DNA from: CAZQYC01 sp964597495
GTDB taxonomy: Bacteria > Pseudomonadota > Gammaproteobacteria > Steroidobacterales > Steroidobacteraceae
Assembly: GCA_964597495.1 (NCBI GenBank)
Contig: CAZQYC010000002.1
Span: 44,677 to 108,676 of the forward strand
Length of the DNA: 64,000 nt
Reading direction: 5' to 3'
Shown piece after piece: positions 1-9,414 of the stretch. Below the pieces are notes generated by a model. That model was not told where the DNA came from. It saw only the letters and a list, made by a program, of their open reading frames with translations, and did no database searches. Position 1 is the first letter of the stretch, and the number at the start of each line of letters is the position of its first letter. A program made the position numbers and the translations under genes.

Positions 1-317
1 AAGTGCTTGACGTCGCGGTGGACTTGCGTCGCTCGTCACCGACGTTCGGTCGCTTCGTCAACGAAATGCTCTCGGCCGAAAACCGGCGGATGCTGTGGGT
101 GCCGGCGGGGTTCGCGCATGGGTTCTTGGTGACCAGCGAACGCGCGGAAGTGAGCTACTACTGCACCGATTATTACGCGCCGCAGTTCGAACGCACTTTG
201 CAATGGAACGACGCTACTTTGAACGTTCCATGGCCGCTGCAAGAAGGCATGGAACCGCTGTTAAACGACAAGGATGCCGCGGGAACGTCCTTCGACAAGA
301 TCGAATATTTTGCATGA
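1..317 (+). CDS. rmlC: dTDP-4-dehydrorhamnose 3,5-epimerase, C-terminal part
   Basis: Only the last 104 or so residues are in the window; the start lies upstream and the first full codon visible is at position 3. RmlC epimerises C3 and C5 of dTDP-4-keto-6-deoxyglucose in the cytoplasm, the third step of dTDP-L-rhamnose synthesis. The visible segment has the family's cupin strand PAGFAHGFLV, the TDYYAP stretch and the usual C-terminal region with DKDAAG. The stop overlaps the start of rmlD in an ATGA arrangement, so the genes are translationally coupled. Family identity is secure; the missing half cannot be judged. Confidence 0.93.
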   Translation, partial: VLDVAVDLRRSSPTFGRFVNEMLSAENRRMLWVPAGFAHGFLVTSERAEVSYYCTDYYAPQFERTLQWNDATLNVPWPLQEGMEPLLNDKDAAGTSFDKIEYFA

Positions 318-1180
318 AGGCACTCATTACAGGCGGAGACGGCCAAGTTGCGCGCGCGCTATTGCGCTTGGCTCCGCCGGGCATTCAGGTCATCGCGGCC
401 TCGAAGACAGAACTTAATCTAGTCGATAGCAACCTCATTCGTGCCGCGATCGACGCGGCGTCGCCGGATGTCGTCGTCAACACCGCCGCCTATACGGCCG
501 TAGATCGCGCCGAGTCCGATCGCGAGGCCGTATTTGCCGCGAACGTGGAAGGCGTGCGCGCGCTGGCCGAGTGTTGCGCTCGCCGTAATACTCGATTGAT
601 TCATCTCTCCACGGACTATGTATTCGACGGACGGTCGACCGTGGCTTACGAACCGCATTTCGCCACCTGCCCCGTCAATGTCTACGGAGCAAGCAAACTC
701 AAAGGCGAACAGGAGATCGCCGCGATTCGCGACTTAAGCTGGACCGTCATTCGCACGTCGTGGCTCTATGCGCCGTGGGGTCGAAATTTTCTCCTCACTA
801 TGATCAAGCTCATGCGGGAACGCGGCAGCGTAGCGGTCGTCGGCGATCAGACAGGCTCGCCGACCAGCGTGCTCAATCTTGCAAGATTCATATGGAAGGC
901 GGCGCTCACGCCGGATGCAAAAGGCATCCTCCACTATGCCGACTCGGGCGTTGCCACCTGGTACGATTTTGCCGTGGCAATCCATCAAGAAGCTTTAACT
1001 ACCGGTCTCTTGGCAAGACCCGCCGAGATTCGCTCCACGACGACGTCCGAATATGAAACCGCGGCAAAACGTCCGCGTTTTAGCGTCCTATCGACGGTAT
1101 CCTCGTTGGCAACGGTTGCATTTTCTCCGCCGCCTTGGCCGGAGGCGCTTAAGGAAGTCATGCGGGAACTCGCCCCATGA
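314..1180 (+). CDS. rmlD: dTDP-4-dehydrorhamnose reductase
   Basis: A 288-residue short-chain dehydrogenase that reduces dTDP-4-keto-L-rhamnose to dTDP-L-rhamnose, the last step of the pathway. The N-terminal Rossmann motif GGDGQVARAL, the STDYVFDG segment and the catalytic YGASK (YxxxK) are all present, and the length is normal for RmlD. The reading frame is open further upstream, but the ATG at 314 is preferred: it overlaps the rmlC stop (ATGA) and puts the Rossmann motif at the very N-terminus. The gene also overlaps rmlB by four bases, so rmlC-rmlD-rmlB form one operon. Confidence 0.95.
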   Translation: MKALITGGDGQVARALLRLAPPGIQVIAASKTELNLVDSNLIRAAIDAASPDVVVNTAAYTAVDRAESDREAVFAANVEGVRALAECCARRNTRLIHLSTDYVFDGRSTVAYEPHFATCPVNVYGASKLKGEQEIAAIRDLSWTVIRTSWLYAPWGRNFLLTMIKLMRERGSVAVVGDQTGSPTSVLNLARFIWKAALTPDAKGILHYADSGVATWYDFAVAIHQEALTTGLLARPAEIRSTTTSEYETAAKRPRFSVLSTVSSLATVAFSPPPWPEALKEVMRELAP

Positions 1181-2271
1181 ACCGAACCGTGTTGGTGACT
1201 GGAGGCGCCGGGTTCATCGGCGCCAACTTCGTTCACTACTGGCTCAAGAAACATCCCGGCGATCGCTTGATGGTGCTCGATGCACTCACGTATGCCGGCG
1301 ACGTGCGCAATCTGGAGGCCGCAAAAAATAACTCGAACTTCCGTTTCGTGAAGGGCGATATCTGCGACGGCGCATTACTCGCAAAGCTCTTCGAGGAATA
1401 CGCTCCGGAACTCGTCGTGCACTTCGCCGCCGAATCGCATGTCGATCGATCCATCGCCGGTCCGGAGGAATTCATTCGCAGCAACGTCGTCGGCACGCAT
1501 GCCTTGCTCAAAGCGGCGCTGCACGCGTGGAGCAAACCGGGTTCGATGCGCGACGGCGTGCGCTTCCACCATATCTCCACCGACGAAGTCTACGGTTCGC
1601 TGTCGACGACCGCGCCTGCATTTACCGAATCGAGCCCTTATGCGCCGAATTCTCCTTACTCGGCAAGTAAAGCGGCCTCCGATCACTTAGTGCGCGCCTA
1701 TCACCACACCTACGGTCTGCCGGTCACCACCAGCAATTGTTCCAACAATTACGGCCCTTATCAGTTTCCGGAGAAACTCATCCCATTGATGCTGTTGAAC
1801 GCTCTGCACGGCAAGCCCTTGCCGGTGTACGGGCGCGGAGAAAACATTCGCGACTGGCTTTACGTAGAAGACCATTGCCGCGCCGTCGATTTGGTGATCG
1901 AACAAGGCAAGATCGGCGAGACGTACAACATCGGTGGCGACAACGAATGGCGCAACATCGACATCGTGAAGCACCTCTGCACGCAACTCGACCGGCGCTT
2001 CGCCGCAGAACGATCCCTGGCGACGCGCTTCCCCGATTGCCCCGCGGCACGCAACGGCACCGTGGAGGGCTTGATAGAATTTGTGGCCGATCGTCCCGGA
2101 CACGATTGGCGCTACGCCATCGACGCCACGAAAATTCGCCGCGAACTCGGCTTTTGTCCCGCAGAAACGTTCGCCACCGGCATCGCGAGAACCATCGACT
2201 GGTATTTGGCGAACGAGGGGTGGTGGCAATGCATGCAGAGCCGCGCGGTCGACCGCACATCACTGAGCTGA
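1177..2271 (+). CDS. rmlB: dTDP-glucose 4,6-dehydratase
   Basis: A 364-residue extended short-chain dehydrogenase converting dTDP-glucose to dTDP-4-keto-6-deoxyglucose, the second step of dTDP-rhamnose synthesis. It begins with the NAD-binding motif GGAGFIGANF and has HISTDEVYGSL with the catalytic Thr-Asp-Glu, then YSASKAASDH with the YxxxK pair. The ATG overlaps the rmlD stop. No rmlA is visible; it may lie upstream of the window, since the observed order C-D-B starts inside rmlC. The C-terminal end (last 15 or so residues) is not conserved in the family as far as I can tell. Confidence 0.96.
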   Translation: MNRTVLVTGGAGFIGANFVHYWLKKHPGDRLMVLDALTYAGDVRNLEAAKNNSNFRFVKGDICDGALLAKLFEEYAPELVVHFAAESHVDRSIAGPEEFIRSNVVGTHALLKAALHAWSKPGSMRDGVRFHHISTDEVYGSLSTTAPAFTESSPYAPNSPYSASKAASDHLVRAYHHTYGLPVTTSNCSNNYGPYQFPEKLIPLMLLNALHGKPLPVYGRGENIRDWLYVEDHCRAVDLVIEQGKIGETYNIGGDNEWRNIDIVKHLCTQLDRRFAAERSLATRFPDCPAARNGTVEGLIEFVADRPGHDWRYAIDATKIRRELGFCPAETFATGIARTIDWYLANEGWWQCMQSRAVDRTSLS

Positions 2272-2280
2272 GAACCCACC

Positions 2281-2967
2281 ATGCATACGACGGCAATGGC
2301 TAACGGAAAACGTTTCTTCGACACCTATCTCCAGTCCGTAAACCCGGTTACGGTTGTGGACATCGGTGCGCAAGACGTAAACGGCTCCTTAAAAAGCGTT
2401 TGCCCGCCGCACGCCAAGTACGTCGGCGTGGACTTCGTCACGGGGAAAGGCGTCGATCTCGTGCTCCAAGATCCTTACAAGTTGCCGTTCGACGACGAGA
2501 CTGTCGACGCGATCGTTTCGTCGAGCTGCTTCGAACACTCCGAGATGTTCTGGGTGCTGTATCTCGAGATACTGCGAGTTCTGAAGCCGTCCGGGCTTTT
2601 CTATTTAAACGCTCCTTCCAACGGTGCATTTCATCGCTACCCGGTGGATTGCTGGCGTTTCTACCCGGATTGCGGGAACGCGCTGACCGCCTGGGCGAAA
2701 CGAAACGGCTTGAATCCCTCGGTACTCGAGTCGTACACAAGCAACGCCGAAAACGAGGAATGGCGCGACTTCGTCTGCGTTTTCGTGAAAGACGAACGCG
2801 AAGCAAGCGGCTACCGAAAGCGGATTACCCATTCCTTTGGCGACTTCACCAACGGCTTGGCGCACCCGCGCTTGGACAGCTTCGCCAACTTCGCCGAGCA
2901 TGCGCCGCCTACGGATCATCTGAAACCGCAGCCGGAGCGCCGCCGCAGGAAATTTCGCTGGTTTTGA
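2281..2967 (+). CDS. class I SAM-dependent methyltransferase
   Basis: A 228-residue protein of the Methyltransf_11 type. Motif I reads VDIGAQD, followed by YVGVDF (acidic residue that would contact the SAM ribose), and later LRVLKPSGLFYLNAP, the usual post-motif II/III region. The substrate is unknown; the position 10 bp after rmlB suggests a sugar or glycan methylation in the same polysaccharide pathway. The C-terminal tail is very basic (RRRRKFRW). The ribosome-binding site is weak, and the second ATG (codon 6) is an alternative start. Confidence 0.8.
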   Translation: MHTTAMANGKRFFDTYLQSVNPVTVVDIGAQDVNGSLKSVCPPHAKYVGVDFVTGKGVDLVLQDPYKLPFDDETVDAIVSSSCFEHSEMFWVLYLEILRVLKPSGLFYLNAPSNGAFHRYPVDCWRFYPDCGNALTAWAKRNGLNPSVLESYTSNAENEEWRDFVCVFVKDEREASGYRKRITHSFGDFTNGLAHPRLDSFANFAEHAPPTDHLKPQPERRRRKFRWF

Positions 2968-2981
2968 GCCTGCGACGGTCT

Positions 2982-4019
2982 TTAGCGGCTCGTCATCCGC
3001 TTTGCGCGCAGCCCCCAGAAGAGTCGGCGGCAGTAGCGAATTTGCTTGCGTTCCGGCCACTTCGTCACGGCGAACAACCGCCGTCGTTCACGATACATCA
3101 GGCAAGCAAGAGTCGGCGATAGCCACTGCGTTTCGCGCGCACTCCATAGACGACTTAAACGCGCAACGAAGGACTGATGCCTCCCGGGAAGGCGGGCCAA
3201 GGCGCGCAAGCGGCGGCCGGTCTCCTGAAGATGGCGGAGTTTCTCCCCGCGCGACCGCGTAGACGACGGTTTCTCCGGCTTGGACGCCAATCCCGCTTCT
3301 ACCAGCATCTCACCCAAACGTCTGTCGGTCACATTGCCTCCGTGCTGCCGAAACTGAACCAATGCCTTGTCGACGAACACGATGCCGCCCGCTGCGGCGG
3401 CGACAGCCGCCAACCACCAGTCGTAAAAAAAGTCGGGCGGGACCGGCAACGCGCTTTGCAACAATTCGCGGCGAAACAGCATGGCGTGGCCGGAAACGCA
3501 ATTGCCGAACACGAACGCGGCCGGATCGTCCGTGCTCAGCATGGACACAACGTCGGACATGCAGTAACCCAGAGCCATGCCCTCTTCGTTGACAAGAGCG
3601 GAGTCACAGTAGACGAGCGATTGGGTACCGATCGCGGCCGCGAGCACGCTAATCTTTTCCGGCAACCAAATATCGTCGTGATCGCAGGGCGCGATGTATG
3701 CACCGCTACACAACAGCAAGCTTTTTTCGAAATTCTTCGCAAACCCCAGATTTCTCTCGTTTACGACAATCCTAAACCGAGAATGTCGCCGTGCGTAGCG
3801 CTCTAAAACCGAGACGGTATCGTCCGTCGAGCAGTCGTCCACGACCACTATCTCGCTATGCGGATAGGTTTGGGCGAGCAAGGACTCGATCTGGGCGGCG
3901 ATGAACTTGGAGCTGTTGTAAGTGCACAAAGCGATCGACACCAGAGGAGTCGAGTCGTGTCGAACCGCTGCTTCGTTTTCTATCATGTTCCCGGACACCG
4001 ACATCGATTGTCGCGACAC
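2982..4019 (-). CDS. family 2 glycosyltransferase, rhamnosyltransferase-like
   Basis: A 345-residue GT-A glycosyltransferase. It shows the GT2 start VSIALCTYNSSKFI near residue 27, VVVDDCSTDDT, and CDHDDIWLPEK, which holds the Asp-x-Asp-like nucleotide-sugar and metal site. The DHDDIW wording is typical of RfbF/RgpF-like rhamnosyltransferases, which would fit the adjacent dTDP-rhamnose genes, but donor specificity is inference. The gene converges with the methyltransferase gene (14 bp apart) and diverges from the next glycosyltransferase. The start at 4019 puts about 25 residues before the domain; a start near residue 12 is also possible. Confidence 0.85.
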   Translation of the reverse strand: MSRQSMSVSGNMIENEAAVRHDSTPLVSIALCTYNSSKFIAAQIESLLAQTYPHSEIVVVDDCSTDDTVSVLERYARRHSRFRIVVNERNLGFAKNFEKSLLLCSGAYIAPCDHDDIWLPEKISVLAAAIGTQSLVYCDSALVNEEGMALGYCMSDVVSMLSTDDPAAFVFGNCVSGHAMLFRRELLQSALPVPPDFFYDWWLAAVAAAAGGIVFVDKALVQFRQHGGNVTDRRLGEMLVEAGLASKPEKPSSTRSRGEKLRHLQETGRRLRALARLPGRHQSFVARLSRLWSARETQWLSPTLACLMYRERRRLFAVTKWPERKQIRYCRRLFWGLRAKRMTSR

Positions 4020-4107
4020 ATTCGCGGCGAAAACATATTATCCTTGGGCGGGAATGCCAAAGCACGGAAAAGTGCGCATTCTGAACCGTCATCTCTGGAT
4101 AGCGAAC

Positions 4108-5124
4108 ATGGCAGTGACCCAAGAACGAACCCCAGCGTCAAACACAGAACCGGAAACCGCGATTGCTCCGGTCGATGCGGGCATCGCGCGTCCTCCGATT
4201 TCAGTGATGATACCCACCTACGAGCCGACGCTGCATTTGACCGCAACGTTGCACAGCGTACTGCAACAAGACCCGGGGCCGGACCAAATGCAAATCGCCG
4301 TCGTCGACGACGGTTCGCGCAATGTAGACGTCGCAGCCTTAGTGACGCGCATCGCGCCCCCAGACCGGGTGGAGATTCATCGGGAGCCCTATAACCGTGG
4401 ACTTGCCGGCAATTGGAATCGGTGCATCGCCTTGGCGCGCGGCCAGGTGGTTCACCTCCTCCATCAAGACGACTGGCTGAATGACGGTTTCTACCGACGC
4501 GTGCTACCCGCGTTCACCAAGCGAGCGAACGTCGGCATGGCATTTTGCCGGTACTCGATCACGGATGCAGCCGGCAACGTGACGCGTCGATCGCATCGGG
4601 AACGCTGGCGGGCGGGTACGCTTCCCGATTGGCTTACCGCCATTTCGGAACGCCAACGCATTCAGTGTGCGGCCGTGCTGGTGCGCAGAAGCGTGTATGA
4701 GCAATTGGGCGGTTATCGGCCGGATCTGTGCTATGCGCTCGACTGGGAAATGTGGGTGCGCATTGCGGCGCGTTGCGACGTTTGGTACGAACCGAAAATG
4801 CTCGCGTACTACCGCCAACATCAGGGCAACGAGTCCAGCCGCCTGCAGCAGAACAACGCAACCGCTTGGGATGTGCTCAAAGCGATCGATATCTTCGCGG
4901 AATCCCTCCCGCAGACTCAGCGGAGATCGCTCGTGAGCCATGCCTACGCTTCGTTCGCAAAACGCGTGCTGAAGCAAGCAATTGCCGCTGAACCCAAGAC
5001 ACCGTCGCGCATCCACACGCTTTTGAAACCGATCGAGGCTGCTATAGCGCGCATCACCCACTCGCCGCGCCTTGCTCGGCTCTATCTAAAACAAGCGAAG
5101 CAGCTCAAGGAGTGGGCGCAATAG
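4108..5124 (+). CDS. family 2 glycosyltransferase
   Basis: A 338-residue GT2 enzyme. The catalytic domain begins at about residue 30 with ISVMIPTYEP, has AVVDDGSRNVD, LLHQDDWLNDGFY (metal/donor-site Asp pair) and DWEMWVRIA near the domain end. The reading frame extends upstream to 3922, but that would overlap the divergent glycosyltransferase start at 4019. ATG 4108 is favoured, with ATG 4054 an alternative. The last 20 bp overlap the convergent WbsX-like gene. It probably adds one sugar of the polysaccharide repeat; donor and acceptor cannot be read from the sequence. Confidence 0.83.
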   Translation: MAVTQERTPASNTEPETAIAPVDAGIARPPISVMIPTYEPTLHLTATLHSVLQQDPGPDQMQIAVVDDGSRNVDVAALVTRIAPPDRVEIHREPYNRGLAGNWNRCIALARGQVVHLLHQDDWLNDGFYRRVLPAFTKRANVGMAFCRYSITDAAGNVTRRSHRERWRAGTLPDWLTAISERQRIQCAAVLVRRSVYEQLGGYRPDLCYALDWEMWVRIAARCDVWYEPKMLAYYRQHQGNESSRLQQNNATAWDVLKAIDIFAESLPQTQRRSLVSHAYASFAKRVLKQAIAAEPKTPSRIHTLLKPIEAAIARITHSPRLARLYLKQAKQLKEWAQ

Positions 5125-6223
5125 ATTTCGCTTCGTCGGCGATTGCGGCCGCAACGGCATCGAGGAAGAACTCGCCGCGCGCTTCGTCCGGCTCGAAGTA
5201 CGTTCCCTCGGCCCACTCGTTCCAGGCATTGACGAAAACGAACTCCGATCCGGCCGCGCGCGCCTTGCGCAATTGCGAACGAAAGCCGTCGATGAAGGCG
5301 CCGCCGTCGAAATTGCGCAGGATGAGACTGCGATCCAACCCCCGTCGCGGACTGTTATCCCAATCGAGGAAAGCGCCCGCATAGGTATGTTGCGCCAGCG
5401 CGCGCATGCCGATCGCACGCCAAAGCGAACCGTAGTCGTAGCTGTTGGGCGGACGCCGTGCACGCCCAAATGTTCGCCACAATGCCCGCGTCAGCCGACC
5501 GATCCAGCGTTCGCGTTTGCGTAACCAATAAGGCAGCCGATGAGCGATGGTGTACATCGGTTCGAATTCGGCGAATGCATCGAAAATCTGCGGCCGAGGA
5601 TCCACGGCGAACCCAGTCTGCATGCTCACGATATGCAAGCCCGGCAATCCTGCTCGCTCGGCCGAGCGGCGCCAGAGCTGCAACATGGGTTCGCAGACAT
5701 CGATGCTGGCGCTCCGATAGATCAGGAACAACGGCTTGCCGGCCACGCGAATATAGCGTTGGTCATTAAACGCCCGCAGGAGATAGTCGAAGTGTTTCTG
5801 CCAATCCGCCTCGTTGCCATACGCCTGCGGCATCAATACCTCACGATCGCCGCCATCCCATGCGCGCGTCCAGGGCTCGTTCGCCCAGGCGAGACAAAAT
5901 GGAATATCGGGTTGACCGCGCTTGAGCAACAGCTCCATCGGCTTTTCCAAAAGCTGCTTCCCGTTAAACCAGTAGTGGTAGTAACAAAATCCGTGAATAT
6001 TGTGAGCACGCGCCAAGCTCGCCTGCCAATCGTGGACGGCAGCATCCAACATGTCGTAATAACGATCGTCCTTGGGAATGCGCGGTTGCAGATGCCCGGC
6101 AAACAAAGGCCGCGCCTTGCGAACGTTCGTCCACTCCGTGAAGCCTTCCCCCCACCATCGGTCGTTTTCCGGAATGCGGTGAAATTGCGGGAGCACGAAA
6201 GCCAGTATCTTCGGAACAGTCAC
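5105..6223 (-). CDS. WbsX-like glycan-processing protein (GH99-like fold)
   Basis: A 372-residue protein matching the WbsX family often found in O-antigen and capsule loci. Typical segments are visible: LPQFHRIPENDRWWGEGFTE at the N-terminus, FCYYHYWFNG near residue 90, FCLAWANEPWTRAWDG near residue 125, and a C-terminal FVNAWNEWAEGTYFEPD. The family is related to GH99-type glycosidases and has also been labelled glycosyltransferase, so its reaction is unsettled. It is the last gene of the long minus-strand operon, 25 bp after the Wzi-like gene, and overlaps the convergent glycosyltransferase by 20 bp. Confidence 0.85.
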   Translation of the reverse strand: MTVPKILAFVLPQFHRIPENDRWWGEGFTEWTNVRKARPLFAGHLQPRIPKDDRYYDMLDAAVHDWQASLARAHNIHGFCYYHYWFNGKQLLEKPMELLLKRGQPDIPFCLAWANEPWTRAWDGGDREVLMPQAYGNEADWQKHFDYLLRAFNDQRYIRVAGKPLFLIYRSASIDVCEPMLQLWRRSAERAGLPGLHIVSMQTGFAVDPRPQIFDAFAEFEPMYTIAHRLPYWLRKRERWIGRLTRALWRTFGRARRPPNSYDYGSLWRAIGMRALAQHTYAGAFLDWDNSPRRGLDRSLILRNFDGGAFIDGFRSQLRKARAAGSEFVFVNAWNEWAEGTYFEPDEARGEFFLDAVAAAIADEAKSIAPTP

Positions 6224-6248
6224 GTTTGAACTTCCAGTCGAGCTCGCG

Positions 6249-8228
6249 CTACCAGCGTTTACTCAAGTACAAACTAAAACTATTTGCATCGAAGACCATG
6301 CGCGGCAGTTGAGTCGTGACCGGCGGATCGGACGGCAAGACCTTATCACGCGTCAATTTTTCTTGATGCCGCATATCGAAGCCGATGTCCCAACGCGGGA
6401 ACAGATCGAGAAATTGCAAGCCTGCCCCCCAATAGTATCCGTATGCCGGGAGATTGATGTCATACCGAGACGCGCCGAAAAACGCGCCGAGGGCCCACTT
6501 GCGATTGAAGCGAAAACGATAGTCGACAGCGCGCACAGAAAGCATGGAGTAATCGTCGATGCGATCGAGCTCCAGGCGCATACCGATGTCGTTATGAGCG
6601 GAAAGTCGACGGCGCGCACCTACTCCCACGTGATGACTAAACTTCGGATCTGTACTAACGTTACCTCCGTTGTCCAACATGATCTTGTAGGCACTGCCGC
6701 GATTCACGCCGAGATCGACGAAAATATCCGCATCGGAATAATCGCGCTCTTCAGACTCTGATTCGATCGCGAACCGCGTCGGCGTTCCCGCCCAGTCGAT
6801 CGAACCACCAAGCCGGGTAAAGAACTCGCCGAAGACGTCGCGACCCACGTACAATTCCGCATCAATCGGAAAACCACGCCAACTCGTTCCGAGATTAACT
6901 CCGACCTCCTGCAAACGCCGATAGGCCACCTGGCTGGGCGACGCGCCCTCCCAATCCGCGTCATACGCCAACGTGCGGTATCTCACTTGCAAACGATCGC
7001 GAGCATTGATCGTCCAACCGGCACGCAGCGAATGACTTTGTCCGCCGATGGCATGACCGACCTTGCGGTTATCTCCGAACCAGTGGCCGATAACGCGGCC
7101 GTCATTGGTCAAGCCGCCTGGATAAAGATGATGCACGTACCAGCTGTTTTGCCATTCCGATACTTCATAGGTGAAATCGTACGCATCCCACAACTTCGGG
7201 AAATCGATTCCCAATGTCAGATTGACGGCACCCAGGTAATAGTGACCCTTGAACGCGTTGTCATCGCCCGCGTATTCGACCCGAAACGCAAACGGAACGC
7301 GACCCGGCACCAATAAACTGCCGGTCAGTGAGGCAACTTGATTGCCGAATTCCTGCGACTGTCCCGCCGCATCGGGCAGATTCTTGTTTTTCACGAGGGC
7401 GTCGAAAAACTGTGATACGGCACCGCTATTGCGCGCACCGCCGCCGTACTGCATCAGACGATTTATCGCGACGGCATAACCGCTTACCGGCTCCATCGCT
7501 AACTGAAGCCCCGACAGACGGGGGTTTCCCGCAGTGCTGGCGTTAAAGTAAACGATGTTGTCCTGCTCGGACATTTCAGCCAAGAATATCTCGTAGGAAA
7601 TGTTGAGCGGCGTGAACGGCTGGTAGTTCGACAGCGTGATCGACGGCATCGTGGGCGCTTCCGTGCTGATGAGAGAGCTGCTGTCGGTGAATGGCGATAG
7701 CCAATGATCGCGGAAGCCGATATCGAGTTGCGCGACATCGAAGCCGATGCTCACCACTGAACCCGTCGCCGTGACATTGCCGTCGTACGCTACGACACCG
7801 GCATTGAGGAGCACGTAGTCGCTAGGTTGAAAGTAGCCGGCAAGATTGACATCCCACGCGGAATCGACCCGTTCCCCGTGTCGGTTCGGAATAAAAGCAG
7901 TGGAATCTCCTTGCGCCGCCGCTACCCCTGTCTTGAGGCGCGTCACGCCGAAGTCGTGCTTGAATCGTTCTAGATAAAGCGATACTTCATTGCATAGCAT
8001 CCGATCGAGTTGGCACGCAGCAGGAAGTGCGTCCAACACGACCGCAGCTGGAATCGGTCGACGCATCACCGGTTTGCCAGCCAATACCAAGACTCTCTCT
8101 ACCTGCCGTTCCATTTCCGGAGATATATTGAGCGGCAGGTAGGGCGACACGCCGCGACCGTGGGTACCCTGCCCAACCAACAGCATGACCATTACGCCGG
8201 CTGACCTTTTATACCAAGCTTGTTTCAA
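6249..8228 (-). CDS. wzi: Wzi-like capsule assembly outer-membrane protein
   Basis: A 659-residue protein with an N-terminal signal sequence (basic MKQAWYKRS, then a hydrophobic stretch) and alternating aromatic/polar strands ending in LYLSKRW, as expected for an outer-membrane beta-barrel. It belongs to the capsule-assembly Wzi family, which helps attach capsule to the cell surface. It is longer than E. coli Wzi (about 480 residues), as is common in family members outside the enterics. Wza, Wzb and Wzc partners are not in this window. It sits between the FkbM-like and WbsX genes in the minus-strand run. Confidence 0.8.
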   Translation of the reverse strand: MKQAWYKRSAGVMVMLLVGQGTHGRGVSPYLPLNISPEMERQVERVLVLAGKPVMRRPIPAAVVLDALPAACQLDRMLCNEVSLYLERFKHDFGVTRLKTGVAAAQGDSTAFIPNRHGERVDSAWDVNLAGYFQPSDYVLLNAGVVAYDGNVTATGSVVSIGFDVAQLDIGFRDHWLSPFTDSSSLISTEAPTMPSITLSNYQPFTPLNISYEIFLAEMSEQDNIVYFNASTAGNPRLSGLQLAMEPVSGYAVAINRLMQYGGGARNSGAVSQFFDALVKNKNLPDAAGQSQEFGNQVASLTGSLLVPGRVPFAFRVEYAGDDNAFKGHYYLGAVNLTLGIDFPKLWDAYDFTYEVSEWQNSWYVHHLYPGGLTNDGRVIGHWFGDNRKVGHAIGGQSHSLRAGWTINARDRLQVRYRTLAYDADWEGASPSQVAYRRLQEVGVNLGTSWRGFPIDAELYVGRDVFGEFFTRLGGSIDWAGTPTRFAIESESEERDYSDADIFVDLGVNRGSAYKIMLDNGGNVSTDPKFSHHVGVGARRRLSAHNDIGMRLELDRIDDYSMLSVRAVDYRFRFNRKWALGAFFGASRYDINLPAYGYYWGAGLQFLDLFPRWDIGFDMRHQEKLTRDKVLPSDPPVTTQLPRMVFDANSFSLYLSKRW

Positions 8229-8413
8229 ACGAGATTCTCTACGTTGTTATGCAGTCTGGTTCAGACCACGCGATCGTCCGACAAGAACCGATCGATTGAA
8301 AGCCGCACACGCTCGCACTGGTGCGGCGGTTCCGTGGTTTGTCCCCTCGCAGCGGAGCAATTCTATTGCATCCGCGTTTAGTAATGATTGTCGGCTGCAC
8401 GGTAGTCGGTCAT
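8229..8413. other. Intergenic region upstream of wzi
   Basis: This 185 bp gap is the largest break in the minus-strand polysaccharide operon. No gene or convincing hairpin is visible. It is the natural place for an internal promoter that would express wzi and the WbsX gene separately, but I cannot point to convincing -35/-10 boxes. Confidence 0.3.
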
Positions 8414-9379
8414 TTACATTCGTGCAAGCCACTCGGAGGAGTACGGCTGGCGAATATCGCGCAACGGCATTTCCCGGCCGCTCGAAACGTCGACAACGGG
8501 CAGATCGCGAATCAGCTCGAAGCGCTCGATCCCACGAGCGAAACACAGACGTCCTTGCGCGTCGCGAGCGTCACGATGCAGCGCCGGGTAAGCTCGAATG
8601 TTCCGCAGCCAGGGACGCACGTGTGCGGCCAATTCCTTGCGTACGAAAAATGCGTTGATGCCGGTCGACGTGGTACCCAAGAATTCGTAACCGCGCTGCT
8701 CGCCTAGCAAACGCAGAGCCGCAATCGACGCCCCAAAATAGAGGCCGCTGAAATGAGCCGCAAAGCGCGTGAATTCGGGATGATAGGGCACGACGACCGG
8801 CGCGGTGTCACCCAAAATGGGATTGCACTCACACACGACGATAGCCGGTTCCACCGCCGTAATGTTTTTCCATACCCAATAATCATTGCCGTCGATATCG
8901 ATGGACAGGATGCCGAGCGGCCCGGTGACGCCGTTCTCGGTCAGCAGCCGATTGATGTTCTCGGCAGTGACGAACGCCTGCGTGGCCGTAAGATCGTATT
9001 TCCAGAAAAAAGGCTGCTCGCGCAGCGCTCGCATATTGTCTTCGCTGCCGTCCAGAACCAATCCACGCCAGCCGCGATTCATCATCAGAAAACGGCAATT
9101 GGCTTCGCGAAAGCTTTCCACTCCGAATTCGACGAAGCATTTGGACGATACCGGCACGTGCGCCGCCAGCCACTCCAGGACGCCGTCTTCACCCCACTGC
9201 GAGAACACCCGAAACTCCAGGTCGGCCAGTGAATCGATCTGCGCATTGCGCGGCAACTGGCGGCAAGCAGTTTGCCCGCCCAGCATTAGCAGCCGCTCCG
9301 TCGTCTCGTCTTCAAAAGGCGGGACCACGGTGCGGCGCGATTGCTTCCGGCGGCTCAATTTCCGAAGTAGTGACGGCAT
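8414..9379 (-). CDS. FkbM-like methyltransferase-fold protein
   Basis: A 321-residue protein. The central part reads like a class I methyltransferase of FkbM type: CFVEFGVESF (motif I region), GLVLDGSEDN (acidic loop), LSIDIDGNDYWVWKN (the Asp-rich motif typical of FkbM), then VVCECNPILGD. The first 60 or so residues are basic and not recognised. FkbM-type enzymes often O-methylate sugars, and its location 35 bp downstream of a GT9 gene fits modification of the surface glycan. The substrate is unknown. Confidence 0.65.
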   Translation of the reverse strand: MPSLLRKLSRRKQSRRTVVPPFEDETTERLLMLGGQTACRQLPRNAQIDSLADLEFRVFSQWGEDGVLEWLAAHVPVSSKCFVEFGVESFREANCRFLMMNRGWRGLVLDGSEDNMRALREQPFFWKYDLTATQAFVTAENINRLLTENGVTGPLGILSIDIDGNDYWVWKNITAVEPAIVVCECNPILGDTAPVVVPYHPEFTRFAAHFSGLYFGASIAALRLLGEQRGYEFLGTTSTGINAFFVRKELAAHVRPWLRNIRAYPALHRDARDAQGRLCFARGIERFELIRDLPVVDVSSGREMPLRDIRQPYSSEWLARM

Positions 9380-9414
9380 TTGAACTCCAAGATTCGAAAC
9401 GATCGCGCCACCAT